From assembly GCF_028372415.1 (NCBI RefSeq), contig NC_092878.1, positions 30,672,903 to 30,736,902 of the forward strand: a stretch of 64,000 nt of DNA. Reading direction: 5' to 3'. How positions within the stretch are numbered: position 1 is the stretch's first letter; each line of letters opens with the position of its first letter. Of the stretch, positions 23,301 to 32,614 are shown piece by piece. A program made the position numbers and the translations under genes. This DNA is from Notamacropus eugenii. Lineage: Eukaryota; Chordata; Mammalia; Diprotodontia; Macropodidae. The notes under the pieces were generated by a model that was not told the DNA's origin, did not search any database, and saw only the letters and a list, made by a program, of their open reading frames with translations.

Positions 23301-26300
23301 CTTCATCTCCACAGAGGACAGAACTAGAGGAAATGGGCTAGTTTGCAGCAGGAGAGATTTAGGTTAGACATAAGGAAGAACTTCCTGATGGTAAGGGTTA
23401 TTAAACATTGGAACAGACTATCCTGGGAAGTTGGGGGATTTCAATCCCTGTAAGCAGCCATGGTCTAGATGCAGTCCTGACTGGGAAGATTCTCGATATT
23501 CTTTCCACCTTTATTGTCCTATCTCCATTCCTCAACTGTCCCACCACCCTTTCTTCTGGCAGCCTTTTCCACCTTTCAAGAACTCTTTTGATCCATGGGG
23601 AGACCCTTGAACTGGCTTTGGAGACAGCTGGGGAGTGGGAGAATGGGTAGTAGGAAGCCAAGTATAAAATAGGAGATCACAAATGAGAAGTTTCTGGCAA
23701 TAACTGGATTTTACTGGTTCTTCTCACTTGATGTAGAATTTTTGGAAGCTCCCCCTTACAACAAGCAGTATACAGAGTCCCAGCTTCGAGCAGGAGCTGG
23801 CTACATTCTTGAAGACTTCAATGAAGCCCAGGTGAGCATTTCCTCTTTTGTAGCTACATGAAGTTGCTGTACATCAGATGCTGGGGTAAGTAGGGCATAA
23901 AGTTGAGGCTTAGCATGGGGAGAATACTGTTGCTAGGAACAGAAAAGATGGGGATTGGAATTGGAAAGAAATTTGCACTTCACATTTCTGATTTTTGGCC
24001 TGTAGACTGGCATTATTTGCGAATTTCTGCAGGGGCATTAGGGCATTCTGGAGGTTTGGTGAGTTGCATTAAAGGGAAATAAGAAGCTTTTTTGGCACCT
24101 GGACGGGCTAAGGCACATGGTACTGTCTGGAGGGCTTCGTCTCAGTTCCCCTCTCAATTTGTTGGGAATACCTTTCAGGGATCATCTTAGAACAAAATCA
24201 CTGAGTGTATCTGCTGAATTTCTTCCTTCTCAGTGTGATGTGGCCTATCAGTGTCTTCTGATTGCGGATCAGCACTGTCGGACCCGCAAGTACTTCTTGT
24301 GCCTTGCCAGTGGGATCCCTTGTGTGTCTCATGTCTGGGTCCACGACAGCTGCCATGCCAACCAGCTCCAGAACTATCGAAATTACTTGCTGCCAGCTGG
24401 GTACAGTCTTCAGGAACAGAGGATCCTGGAATGGTAAGGATTCTGAAGTCCATTTTGAATTCAGTAGCATTGTAGCAAATGTGCAAGTGAGAACCTGGGC
24501 AGGGCAGTACTGTGTGCAGTGATAAGCTTTGGGTGAGAAAGGCTTCTCACTCAGTAAGCATTTATTAAGTGCATATTACGTGCTGGGTGTTGTGCTAAGT
24601 ACTAGGGATAAAAAAGACAATCCCAGCCCTCTAGGACCTTACAGTCTAATGGGAGAGATGCAGATAGTTATGTACAAGTAAGTTGAATACAGAATAAACA
24701 GGAAATAATTAAAAGAAGGAAGGCACTAGAATTAAGAGGGGTTGGGAAAGTCTTTCTGTAGAAAATGAGATTTTAAAAACAAGCAGAATTTTATATTTAT
24801 ATTTTATATTTGATCCTGGAGGCAATAGGGAGCCATTGGAGTGTATTGAGTAGTGGAGGGCTGACATGGTCAGACCTGCACTTCAAGAAAATGATTTTGG
24901 TGGCTGGAGGGTGGACAGGAGCAGGAAGAGATCGGAAGCAGGTGGGCCTGTACCAGGGTGTGGCCTGTCTGAGGAGAGAAGGGGACATATTTGAGAGATG
25001 TTGCAAAGGTAAAATCAACAGGCCTTGGCCACAGATTGGATATGGGAATGAGAGATAGTAAAGAGTCCAGAACAACTCCTACATTATGAGCCCGAGGGAC
25101 TAAGAGGATGGTGTTACATTTGACAGAAATAGGGAAATGGGGTGGGGGAGAATGTTTAGGGGGAGAGATGAGTGATTTTTAGATGTGTTTAGTTTGAGAT
25201 GTCTGAAAAGAAGTTGGAAATGAGAGATTGAACATCAGGAGAAGTTGGGACAGGTAAATTTGAAAATCAACACAGAGAAGAGAATTAAATTCATGGGAAC
25301 TATGAGATTACCAAGTGAAGTAGGATAGAGGGAGAAAGGAACAGGGCTCAGGACACAACCCTGTGTGACACCTGTAATTAGAGGGCATGAACACTGAAAC
25401 CGAGCTGTCTAATAAGTAGGAGAACCAGGAGACAGTAACGTCTAAAAGACCTGGAGAGAAGAAAGTATCAAAGGCTCTGGTTTGGTCGAAGGGAATGAGG
25501 ACTGAGAAAGCCCGTTGGTTTTGGCAATTAAGAGATCGTTGGTGACTTTGGAGAGAGCAATTTCAGTAGATTGATGAAGCTGGAAGCCAGGTTGCAAGGC
25601 GTTAAGAAGAGAGTGAGAGGAGAGAAAGGCGCTTGTTACAGATGGCTTTTTCAGGTTTAGTCTTACAGGGCAGAAGAGATACAGGATGATTTAAGGCATG
25701 GAAGGATCAAGTGCTGTTTTTTTCAGGATGGAGGAGATACGTTGTCTATGTTTCTCTAGGCAGTAGAAAGGAAACGAGGAGGCAATGAAATATGAAAAAT
25801 AAGTTATAAAGAGAGGATTCTGGGAAGATAGTCATGTAGGTTAGAAAACTTTCAGCTCTCCACATTTTCTCCACAAAAGAAAGACCTTGCTTAAGAGCAG
25901 CAGAAATAAAGGGGTAAAGCAGTTGTTGCCTAACACAGTTTGAGAAGATTCCAGGAAAGACCCAAACTCCAGGGGCCTGAGTTTCTATCTGAATGAAGTG
26001 CAGACACCTCCAAGCCAATCCCACAGAGTGAACAAACAAGCCCTGGGGCAGCTAGGTTGATAGGCAGCCCCAGCTTCAGAAACTTTCATCTCCAGAACAG
26101 TGTTGGGGAGATGAGGTGGGAGGTGGGGGTGTCTGAAAGCTGAATAGAAGATTGAAGGACTTTCCACTGCCAAGGGACACCAAGCACAGCTGTGCTGACC
26201 AGATGTGTCCCAGACTGGCTGCAGGGAGGAGGAGCTAGCACACACCTAGTGACTGCAGTAGCAAGGGGCAGGGACCCTGTTGGCTGTGGGCACTTGCAGG

Positions 26301-29300
26301 ACAGCAGAATACCTGGCTTCAGTTCCAGGGCAGAAATGACAGCTGTAGTTTGCAGCCACCCGAGGAACCAGAGGGAGCAAAATCATGTGTGGCTTAGGAG
26401 TGGAGAGAAGAGCTCTAGGGTGGGTCCCATGTAACAGTAGGAAAGATCCGAGGCTTGGGGCAGCATTCCCTGTACCTTGGGACTAGAACGTGATTGCACT
26501 GACAGCTGCTAACAATAAAATAAAACAATCAATAAATGAATGAAATAAGTAAAGAAAGGAGAAAGAACCCAACCACAGATGATTACAATGGGGATAGAGA
26601 AGATCTGGGTTACTATTGAGAAGAAGATAATGGAGCTAAAAAAGCCACTCCTATTTTCATGAGAAACGTCAAATGGCCCCAAAAAGAGTTCTTGGAAGAA
26701 CTTAAAAAGGACTTTAAAAATCAAGAGAGATCAAGGAAAAATTAGAAAAAAGAAAAAAAAAATCAAGAAAATTAGGAAAAGAAAACCAACCAACTGGAAG
26801 TGGAGAATCAAAAACTTAAGGAAGAAAATAATTCCTTGAAAATTAGAATTGGGCAAGGGGAAGCTAATGATGTTCTAGAACACCACGAAATCATCAGACA
26901 AGATCAAAAGAATGAAAAAATAGAAGAGAAAGTGAAATATCTCATCAAAAAAACAACTGATCTGGAGAACAGATCAAGGAGAGAAATATAAGAATAGTCA
27001 GACCCTGAAAACTACACTGAAGAAAGGAATCTTTATACAATACTCTAAGAAATTATCAAGGAAAAATTGTCCTGAAGTTCTAGAACAAGAAGGTAAAGTT
27101 GAAATAGAAGAATTGCACTGATCATCCCCTGAAAGAGAGCTCAGGACGTAAACTTAGAGGAGCATCATGGCCAAGCTTCGGAGCTCCCAGGTTAAGGAGG
27201 AAATCGTGGAAGCAACAAGAAAAAAACAACCCAGATATCGTGGACCTACAATAAGGATACCGCAAGATCAGACAGCTGCTGTGTCCTGTAGCGGGAAAGA
27301 GCTGGGGTAATAAGCAAGGGTAATTTATCCAACAAAGTGAAGTACAGTCCTGCATGGGGAAAAAAATGGACAATAAAGGAACTGAAAAGGGGAAATATAA
27401 TACATAACATCCAAGCAAACGAGGGCTCGGTTATCTAGTACAGATGGGGCATGAAAGGAAAAACTTGTACAGAAGAAGCTAGTGGGGAGGCGTGCTGCAA
27501 CCTTACTCTCCTCAGAAGTGGATTAGAGAGGGAAACACATGTAGGTAGGTATGTATAAAAGTCTTCTAAATTCAGGAGGGGAGAGGATAAGGGGAGAGGA
27601 TAAAGGAAGGACTTCAGAGGGGTGGGTAGGTTAAGGAATAAGAGGGCAAGGTAGCAGGGAGAAGTAAAGCGGAGGACTGGGGGGGGGATAGAATAAATAG
27701 GGTGAGAATAGGGAGGAAAATGCACAACAGATCATTGTAGCTTAGACTGTGAATGGGGCAAATTTACCCACAGAATGGAAACGGATAGCAGATTAAAAAT
27801 TTTAATTAAAGAGTTTGTTGCTTTCAGGAAACAAAAATGAGAGATGAACACAAAGATAAAATAAAGGACAGGGGTAGACGTTCGTATGTAAAAAAGAGCA
27901 GGGATGGTAATCATGATCGAAGACACAGCTTAAAGTTAAATAGGTTTAATCAAAAGTAAAAGATAGAAAAGCGACACTGTGTCGATGATGTTATTCAACA
28001 TTGTCTTGGACCATTTAAAACACCTAGACACATTCCTGCCAGAACAGACACAGGAAGTGTATGAACATGACCCTGAAACACTTGACTCAGATCTAAATAA
28101 TTGAAGTAATGTTTATTTATTGATCATGGGTAGGCAAAGCCAATGTAAATTTTTAAATGACAGTTTTACCTAACTAATCTATTCAGCGTCTTCCCAATTA
28201 AATTACTAAAAAATTATTTTACCGAGTTAGAAACAACAACAAAGGTCATTTCTAAGAACAAAAGGTCAGAAACTTCAAAGAAACCAGGAAAAAATATGTC
28301 AAGGAAGATTCAGCAGCATCAAGACTTAGACTGTATTATAATGTGAGAGCATTGTTGTAAACAAGGATAATTTCAATTATTTTTAATGAAAACTTTCTTA
28401 CACAGATAAAACATATGCAGTGAAGAATAGAAGGAATGCAGAAAAGTGGGAAAATAGTTTCCTAGACAGTCTCTCAAATAGGATGTGATTGGGTTGGAAT
28501 TTTTCCGTGGTGTAGGAAATGATGAGCTGGTTGTTGTAGAAAAACATGGAGACTTTCATCTATGAAGGAAGATGCTATCTACCTTCAGAGAACAGATGAT
28601 GGGAGGAAGTAAGCATAGTATGTCTTAGATATTTTTGCTTAAGTATATATGGATATATTTGTAGATATCTATGTATATGTCCCCAGATCCATACTTCATT
28701 GTAGCCTCCTCTAGGGTGGGAGGAAAGGGAGGGGCAAAATAAAGTAAAAAGGACAAAACCAACAAAGAAGCAAAGCTGGGCAACTTTGAAAACAACGTGT
28801 AGTGTTTATCTTATAGATTTTCTTGAAATGGAAATGTATTTTTATATTGAATCCTCTTACGGTCTACTGTATACAGGGCAGGTTTTCTTTTCTTTTCTCA
28901 CTTTGTATTTAAATTTAAAATAAAAAATTCGCAAAAAGAAATGTTACAAAATAGGAATGACAAATGGGGCAGTCTTTTGGAGGGAATGGGATGGAATGGG
29001 ATCTCTTGAACAAGTATAGAGATCAGCCTTGTTAAGCCCCACTTCTTCGTGTGGGATAGGAGTGAAGGACATACAGTAACAGAAGGTATCTGAGTGTGAG
29101 GAAGGAGAAGACGTACCTTACGGTGAATGACCTCAGTTTTTTCCCATAAAATACAAGGAGGCAAGGGTCTCATCTGCCTTTGTTCAGCAGCACTTGTGCC
29201 AGGAACGATCCAAGGCTGAGGCTTGGCAGCTTACAATCAGTGATAGGATAAGGGGCCTAGGGACTCAAGAAAGGATTGTGTAGAGCTAAACTGGTTCACC

Positions 29301-30490
29301 AATGGGATCCAAGAGAATTAGTCCTGAAGTTAAGGTTTTTGAAATGTGTACAAGGATTTGCATAATTTAGAGCATTTAAAAATGTTTCTGACCTCTGGGA
29401 GGATAGGTTCGGGAGTGACCCTGAACCAGAGGACCAGTTAGACTTGAGATAATCAGAGCAGTGGAGGGGGTAAGCCTACCAGGATCTCCACACTAAGGCC
29501 TAAAAAGAAGAGTTTTGAAGGCTTTATTTGCAGAAATTGTGAATGTGCAAGAGCGTGCTCCTTCAGGAAGCCTGCTTTTCAAAACATCCAAATATAGGAG
29601 AACTCTCTATGTAGGGTTATTGATTCTCTTGTTTTCCCCCAAAGAAGATTAAGACCTGCGTTTGCTCTTTTCCATCTTTGATTCTGTTCCCTTTTTTGTA
29701 GGTACCCCCGTGAGAATCCTTTCCATAATCTGAAGGTCCTTTTAGTATCCGACCAGCAGCAAAATTTCCTGGAACTCTGGTCTGAGATCCTCATGACTGG
29801 GGGAGCAGCCTCAGTGAAGCAGCACCACTCAGTTGCCCAGAACAAAGGTATCTATTGAAAGGATGTTAGGAAGCCCCTGCTTCCCCAAGAAGTGCATTGT
29901 TCCTCTTGCCAACGGCAGGCTAGCTTTTATAATGACTGGGCCTTGTGGTCAAAGTTCCTGTCCTGACAGGTAGATCTTGCTCGTGTTCTACTGAGAGAAG
30001 ACAAGCAACTTGAAGAGGTGAGGTGAGCCACCATGACACCAGCACAGGGCTGTTCTTAGTTTCCGCTTGGTTCCAGTGATGTATTTGCCAAACCTTTTCC
30101 CAGACACAACCATTCTCTGGGTTCAGGGACGCTCACTATGGTATCCTTCTACTGAAACGTCCTAATTCAAATAGATATTTGATGGACGGAACAGGTCTCT
30201 AGTTTGGGCAAAGTGGAATGGGCTGGCTAGAGGGCACGTCCTTCCTCATAACAGAGGGCTGTGATGTATTTCTTTCCATTTGTTTTCTGCTCGTTCTTTC
30301 AGATGTTGCTTTGGGGGTATTTGATGTTGTGGTGACAGACCCCTCGTGCCCTTCCTCAGTGCTGAAGTGTGCAGAAGCGTTACAGCTGCCCGTGGTGTCA
30401 CAAGAGTGGGTGATCCAGTGCCTCATTGCTGGGGAGAGAGTTAGATTCAAGCAGCATCCGAAATATAAACATGATTATGTCGCTGACTGA
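3061..30490 (+). CDS. TP53BP1: TP53BP1, C-terminal 11 coding exons (gene partial, 5' part outside window)
   Basis: 53BP1 is a nuclear scaffold recruited to double-strand breaks; it reads H4K20me2 and H2AK15ub and favours end joining. Eleven spliced exons, listed separately, translate to the C-terminal third of the human protein in order: a conserved stretch before the GAR motif, GAR (RGRRGRPP), tandem Tudor with its aromatic cage, ubiquitin-dependent recruitment and NLS region, then two BRCT repeats ending KYKHDYVAD-stop. Most junctions are GT-AG and phase-consistent. The exceptions are the second-Tudor exon, which lacks an AG acceptor and contains TAA, and the NLS exon, whose end is out of phase with the next exon. 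The BRCT exons are intact. The gene converges on TUBGCP4 as in human. Gene identity is very secure; whether this copy is functional is open. Confidence 0.95.
3600..3700 (+). repeat. MIR-related SINE fragment
   Basis: ggatcattggatctaaagtt ... gagatcatccaatccacctc matches the same SINE body as the copy at 3845 but is shorter and more decayed. Confidence 0.5.
3845..4045 (+). repeat. MIR-related SINE, well preserved
   Basis: A full body: gagaatcacagatttagata, ccatcaagtccaatgccctg, gatgaggaaacagagcctga, then tcctgacggaggccaatact. A good reference copy for the other members in this window. Confidence 0.65.
4485..4670 (+). repeat. MIR-like SINE fragment
   Basis: Has aagcactttgttcataacag and a degraded tgaggcacagaaggggccaa segment typical of the 3' part of MIR-type SINEs. 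Assignment is tentative. Confidence 0.4.
4680..6000. other. TP53BP1 intron, nothing recognised
   Basis: Open frames of about 100 codons exist on both strands here, but none resembles a known protein and none is flanked by convincing splice sites. Confidence 0.5.
6005..6170 (+). repeat. MIR SINE
   Basis: Classical MIR layout: ttggagtcaaaagacctgga, actcaccagttgtgttatct, and cctcatctgtaaaatggaaa. Confidence 0.7.
6395..6510 (+). repeat. SINE fragment
   Basis: gatagggaaactgaggtaca ... gacttgccaaggacacaggt ... gtggcagagctgaggttcca is the 3' body of a MIR-related SINE. Confidence 0.55.
6765..7110 (+). repeat. Marsupial interspersed repeat with TTCC microsatellite
   Basis: ttgtccttcattcccaaaga and ggatcatgacatgaggaggt followed by ctatgcaaagtcaccagccc resemble a family I recall as common in marsupial genomes; I cannot name it with certainty. 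A (TTCC)n-like tract at about 6922-6961 interrupts it. Confidence 0.45.
7295..7400 (+). repeat. SINE fragment
   Basis: catttta, acacgaggagggttagattc and ggggctcaagcttaggtctt fit a decayed MIR-related SINE 3' body. Confidence 0.4.
7640..7770 (+). repeat. MIR SINE
   Basis: ctagaccctggctctgccgc ... ggaggtcatttcacgtctct ... gggcctcatttgtaaagtga is a MIR core. Confidence 0.6.
8281..8380. repeat. (CT)n microsatellite, about 100 bp
   Basis: A near-perfect CT tract; the pure run spans about 72 bp (8297-8368). Long enough to be length-polymorphic. Confidence 0.95.
8470..8860 (-). repeat. L2 fragment
   Basis: The plus strand shows the complement of the L2 3' coding end (ctaggaagtggaaggacaga, agttggtgccaa-like block), same family as 1130-1855. 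Confidence 0.55.
8960..9390 (+). repeat. L1 3' end fragment
   Basis: gaagacttcagagaaacttg, gaatgaactgaatcaaaata and aaatgagcagaagtaggaga match the end of ORF2 and the 3'UTR of a marsupial L1 subfamily. A later part (ttccttggttgtacttattt) is decayed. Confidence 0.5.
10187..10202 (+). repeat. Target-site duplication, left copy
   Basis: aaattgtcttaggaga; the partner at 11325-11340 is aaattatcttagaaga. They bracket the sense L1. Confidence 0.8.
10203..11324 (+). mobile_element. 5'-truncated L1 (end of ORF2 plus 3'UTR), nested insertion
   Basis: Encodes a recognisable ORF2 C-terminal stretch ([60 protein letters not shown]) with a stop and shift, then the L1 3'UTR and a degenerate A-rich tail. 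It is flanked by 16-bp direct repeats, 10187-10202 and 11325-11340, that match at 14 of 16 positions. It inserted into the antisense L1 that surrounds it. Confidence 0.88.
11325..11340 (+). repeat. Target-site duplication, right copy
   Basis: aaattatcttagaaga, two G/A differences from the left copy, immediately after the A-rich L1 tail. Confidence 0.8.
11648..11925 (+). CDS. TP53BP1: TP53BP1 exon B (Ser-rich linker)
   Basis: The exon reads [20 protein letters not shown], then [20 protein letters not shown], and ends RGGPGKL plus two bases. This is the serine-rich linker after exon A in 53BP1. The acceptor is ttccag and the donor ag|gtgcag. The two-base overhang joins correctly to exon C. Low-complexity Ser runs are normal here. 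Confidence 0.93.
12350..12560 (+). repeat. MIR-related SINE
   Basis: catagaatcatagagatgta, gatgaagaaactgaggcctg, then gatgccagatccagagcttt and caccatgctgcctttctcac: full body of the SINE also seen at 3845. Confidence 0.65.
12924..13073 (+). CDS. TP53BP1: TP53BP1 exon C (GAR motif)
   Basis: Joined to exon B it reads [20 protein letters not shown], then [39 protein letters not shown] is the glycine-arginine-rich motif, a known site of arginine methylation in 53BP1. The acceptor is ctgcag and the donor ag|gtattt. The exon leaves a two-base overhang that exon D completes as Arg. Confidence 0.93.
13356..13786 (+). CDS. TP53BP1: TP53BP1 exon D (first Tudor domain)
   Basis: This 431-bp exon covers [14 protein letters not shown] to [11 protein letters not shown] plus one base. 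It holds the first Tudor fold: [20 protein letters not shown] and [19 protein letters not shown]. The residues that form the methyl-lysine cage in human 53BP1 (Trp of AKWSS, Tyr of YFYSG, and Phe, Asp, Tyr of FDDGYECD) are all present. The acceptor is ttcag and the donor cag|gtaatg. The one-base overhang (g of a Gly codon) fits either the expected next exon or exon G. Confidence 0.95.
13787..15285. other. TP53BP1 intron, nothing recognised
   Basis: AT-rich intron without a recognised repeat or exon. The frame of exon D stays open to 13920 but lacks homology after the donor at 13787. Confidence 0.5.
15290..15520 (+). repeat. L1 3'UTR fragment with A-rich tail
   Basis: gtacatgtataacctgtatc, gaaaaatttgcaactcaaaa and ctatctttacatgtaattgg form the 3'UTR of a marsupial L1, followed by an A-rich tail near 15490. 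Confidence 0.7.
16022..16213 (+). CDS. TP53BP1: TP53BP1 exon E (second Tudor domain), disrupted
   Basis: Homology starts at the [12 protein letters not shown] codons and continues [19 protein letters not shown] through [11 protein letters not shown], nearly identical to human. Two defects are visible. The bases before the exon are ca-c, so the acceptor dinucleotide at 16020-16021 is AC rather than AG. The second Tyr-region codon is TAA at 16060-16062 where human has Tyr. The donor (g|gtaaga) is good. The exon is 192 bp, a multiple of three, so skipping it keeps frame. Because the rest is so conserved, the defects must be recent or artefactual. Confidence 0.85.
16400..18600 (-). mobile_element. 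Antisense L1, 5'UTR to start of ORF2, 3' part missing
   Basis: Reading the minus strand from about 18600: 5'UTR, ORF1 (start near 18223, broken) with the C-terminal motif [20 protein letters not shown] then [20 protein letters not shown], an A/G-rich inter-ORF region, and the first part of the ORF2 endonuclease near 16411-16470. The reverse transcriptase and 3'UTR are absent. It ends about 190 bp from TP53BP1 exon E. Confidence 0.8.
18723..18933 (+). CDS. TP53BP1: TP53BP1 exon F (UDR end and nuclear localisation signal), frame broken at 3' end
   Basis: The exon reads [20 protein letters not shown], then [32 protein letters not shown] and KSAAM. KRKRR and GKRKL...PAKRG are the basic clusters of the 53BP1 nuclear localisation signal. 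The acceptor is ttatag. The only good donor is at|gtaaat, which leaves two overhanging bases, whereas exon G needs one. Human continues about two more residues (KP) before the junction, so roughly 8 bp seem to be missing here. Joining F to G shifts frame and meets TAA at 20441-20443; reading through into the intron meets TAA at 18935-18937. Confidence 0.85.
18934..20286. other. TP53BP1 intron, mostly unassigned
   Basis: Nothing recognised except a short L2-tail-like piece at 20165-20225 (complement of the L2 terminus: tgcctactgtgtgtagaatg). A G9 run lies at about 19254-19262. Confidence 0.45.
20287..20502 (+). CDS. TP53BP1: TP53BP1 exon G (start of BRCT region)
   Basis: In the expected phase (one base carried in) it reads [20 protein letters not shown], then [20 protein letters not shown] and [12 protein letters not shown] to [20 protein letters not shown] is the first strand and helix of BRCT1. 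The acceptor is aaccag and the donor g|gtgaga. The exon is intact and would join in frame directly to exon D. Confidence 0.93.
20503..22430. other. TP53BP1 intron, nothing recognised
   Basis: About 1.9 kb of AT-rich DNA with no repeat family, exon or RNA gene that I can support. Confidence 0.5.
22440..22650 (+). repeat. MIR SINE
   Basis: agttgtgtgaccttaggcaa, tagcttaacatttgtgcctt and a 3' gtactttataaacttaaagg segment identify MIR. Confidence 0.7.
23315..23465 (+). repeat. CR1/L3-type LINE 3'UTR fragment
   Basis: gcaggagagatttaggttag, acataaggaagaacttcctg and cattggaacagactatcctg are the conserved 3'UTR blocks of CR1-like LINEs. A related copy lies at 54110-54480. Confidence 0.65.
23737..23831 (+). 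CDS. TP53BP1: TP53BP1 exon H (BRCT1)
   Basis: It reads [20 protein letters not shown], then [12 protein letters not shown], matching human with few changes. This is the BRCT1 loop and the GGxxLxDF-like helix. The acceptor is atgtag and the donor cag|gtgagc; it ends in phase 0. Confidence 0.94.
24234..24433 (+). CDS. TP53BP1: TP53BP1 exon I (end of BRCT1)
   Basis: It reads [20 protein letters not shown], then [20 protein letters not shown] and [27 protein letters not shown] contains the BRCT signature Trp. The exon ends EQRILE plus two bases of a Trp codon. The acceptor is tctcag and the donor tg|gtaagg. Confidence 0.95.
24540..29260 (-). repeat. L2 element split by a later L1
   Basis: 24540-25805 is the complement of an L2 from its 3' end inward; the minus strand still shows the coding remnant [20 protein letters not shown] just before KYKI. 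28940-29260 is a further, more 5' part of the same element (ggagggaatgggatggaatg block). The intervening DNA is an L1, so the L2 is older. Confidence 0.75.
25811..28935 (+). mobile_element. L1 inserted in L2, with 5'UTR, ORF1, parts of ORF2 and 3'UTR
   Basis: The 5' end starts near ggattctgggaagatagtca. ORF1 begins about 26517 and retains a coiled-coil stretch ([38 protein letters not shown]). Its RNA-binding C-terminus near 27040-27300 is decayed. Endonuclease-like sequence follows at about 27740-27920. A shortened reverse-transcriptase portion near 28010-28350 and the 3' region to 28935 complete it. Many stops and a large internal deletion make it inactive. Confidence 0.8.
29261..29700. other. 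TP53BP1 intron, nothing recognised
   Basis: No repeat or exon recognised before the acceptor of exon J. Confidence 0.4.
29702..29847 (+). CDS. TP53BP1: TP53BP1 exon J (start of BRCT2)
   Basis: After completing Trp it reads [20 protein letters not shown], then [20 protein letters not shown] and HHSVAQNK. The Gly-Gly of MTGGAA is the conserved BRCT turn. The acceptor is ttgtag and the donor g|gtatct. Confidence 0.95.
29848..30302. other. TP53BP1 last intron, nothing recognised
   Basis: Short intron without recognised elements. Confidence 0.4.
30303..30490 (+). CDS. TP53BP1: TP53BP1 last coding exon K (end of BRCT2)
   Basis: It reads [20 protein letters not shown], then [20 protein letters not shown] and [33 protein letters not shown] holds the BRCT2 signature Trp. 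The C-terminus differs from human SH only in the last two residues. The acceptor is tttcag. Confidence 0.95.
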
Positions 30491-30655
30491 AGATGCTCGG
30501 CCCCATCAATTTCATTCCCTGCTATTGTGAAGACTGTGTTTTAACCAGGTTTTAAATGTGTCTTGTGTGTAACCGGACTTCATGCATGGATCATTGTATA
30601 TAGTTTTCTTTGCTGAACTTTTATGATAAAATAAATGTTGAATCTCTTTGGTTGT
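30491..30655 (+). other. TP53BP1: TP53BP1 3'UTR
   Basis: A short 3'UTR follows the TGA stop. It contains AATAAA at 30630-30635 and a T/G-rich stretch just downstream of about 30655, so cleavage near 30650-30660 is likely. The end position is inferred. Confidence 0.6.
30630..30635 (+). terminator. Poly(A) signal AATAAA of TP53BP1
   Basis: This canonical hexamer lies about 140 bp after the stop codon and is followed within 40 bp by a T-rich element (tttgtttttttctg), as expected of a cleavage site. Confidence 0.7.
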
Positions 30656-30659
30656 AGTA

Positions 30660-31604
30660 ACTGATTCTTTATCCTTTGTTTTTTTCTGAGTTTCTTTTGG
30701 AAGGAAGGAATAGGAGAAAAGAACATTACCTGTATGGCAGAGGTGCTTGAACCACTTGTTTTTAGTATTTTGAGAAATGTATTTCAATATAATTGGTTTC
30801 CTTTGTAATCCTATGTATTTCATGAATGTGAAAACAGTTCTTAGGAGTGGATCTACAGATTTCACCAGACTGCCAGAGGGGGTCCATGTCAGGAAAATGA
30901 TCAAGAACTCCCAACTGTACGACTTTTAAGCAGAAGAGAGTCCTCATCACCTTTTGGAAGAGGAGCATCTGGCCTTGCAGATAAGGGGGATGAGGGGCTT
31001 TCAGATTTGCTATTTGGTATTTAGTAGGCTTAGTGGTGACCATTTTTGTTTTTTCTAGTTAATTTTGTACCAAGACATTCCAAAGATAAGTGGAGAATAT
31101 TCTTTGCCTTAAAATATTTCTTTCCAGTGAGTATATGACTGGTAAGTTACATATACTTTCTCAAATATGAAATTACTAAACTTAGGGATGCTAAGATCCC
31201 ACTGAACTTTGAAGGGCTTTCCTTTGAAGTATGGTAAGCTGTCCTGTGGAGCTAGCTAGCGGAGAGTCTAGGATTGGGCTGGGACCGGGTCAAAAGCTCT
31301 GAAGTCCTATAAAATGAAGTAGCTGCCTGAACACTTAGAAATTTTCAAAACTCCAAAAAGGCATACATTTAATTACTGTAACCATGGCCCTTACTACCAA
31401 AACCAATTAAGGTAGTCCCTTTGAGGTCTGTGGTAGAAGGAGAGACCACCTCCATCCATCTTTTTTAGGAGATACCTGAATATCTCCCCTTTCCTCCTGC
31501 TTTCTAAGAGACATCAATGGGAAAATCCCTGCTCAGTGACTGACTGCCTTGAAGAGTGAGGGGATATTAGACTAGTTTTAATCTGCTACACAGAGAAGCC
31601 AGTA
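30660..31604. other. Convergent intergenic spacer between TP53BP1 and TUBGCP4
   Basis: No exon, repeat or RNA gene is recognised. The open frames here are short and lack homology. In human the tails of these two genes lie very close or overlap, so alternative 3' ends may reach in. Confidence 0.5.
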
Positions 31605-32614
31605 CCGTGGTGAGGGTTTAATAAATATTTATTTTGATGGTGTTACGACACTCCTGATGACCTAGGTTCAAGCCCTGTCTCTGCCACACAGACTATTTCC
31701 ACTTAACTCCTTGGCGCTCTGGGTACCTCTAAGGCCTGAGTTGCAGACTGGCTGCAGAGCTGCATTGATGGAGGGAGGGGAGTCTCCCATACCTCTGAAA
31801 TACCACCCATCACCCCCCAGAAAAAAACAAAAAAACAACTGCTAATTGCTTCTGCTTTCGTAGCACTAATATAGTTGGGTGTGGAATTTGTGACTTAAAC
31901 TACTAATGCCCTTTTATAGCTGAAATTTCACATGGGGTCTTTATTCTATTTCCCTCCACCCCGCCCCCAGCTTCTGTACATCTTAATTCTCTGACAGACA
32001 CAGCCACTTAATCATTAAGTTGAAGCTGAGATAGTTGGAAGTTGTTTGATTTTTTTGATTCATGGATTAAGATCTTTTAGCTTCTTCAAAGACAGTGGAA
32101 AAACTGTGAATAAGGAAGAACAGCTATCAAGTCAATAGAAAGTTTACCTGTTGCCCTTCTTGCTAATGACATCTAGAAATCTAATGTGCAAAAACGATCC
32201 TCTTTCCAAATGTGTGCCATAAGCAGATCTGACTTTCCGGTCATATTATAATGATTGTTCAGAATGTATTTCTAATAGAAGTACACGTTCAGTCACGGTC
32301 ACTTGACTATTAACTAAGTCATGCTTTACCACCAAACTCATAGAAGGAGGATTAATAAACTCTTCTACAAGGCCAGAAAAAAATTCGCTTCTGTTTTGAT
32401 GTATAATGAAGCTAACTTTTTTTTTAATGGTGACAAATGATATCCTTAGTACAAGTTAACAGCTTCATGACAAGAGAGCGGATTAAACTGCATTTCTCAG
32501 TTATAAAAGTAGAAGAGAATGTTTCCATGAACCTTCAGCAACAGACGGAATCACCTCTGGACGGATGGAAACTGCAATCTTGCCAACTTAGCTCCTGAAT
32601 CTCAACCACAGGGC
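31605..32614 (-). other. TUBGCP4: TUBGCP4 3'UTR and candidate poly(A) signals
   Basis: Downstream of the stop on the minus strand, AATAAA occurs as the complement of 31940-31945 and of 31628-31633. The second has more T-rich sequence beyond it. Which one is used cannot be told from sequence. Nothing else is recognised here. Confidence 0.4.

Noticed and set aside
24797-25075. Minus-strand frame with [14 protein letters not shown]
   Set aside because: This is the known C-terminal coding remnant of L2, not a host gene.
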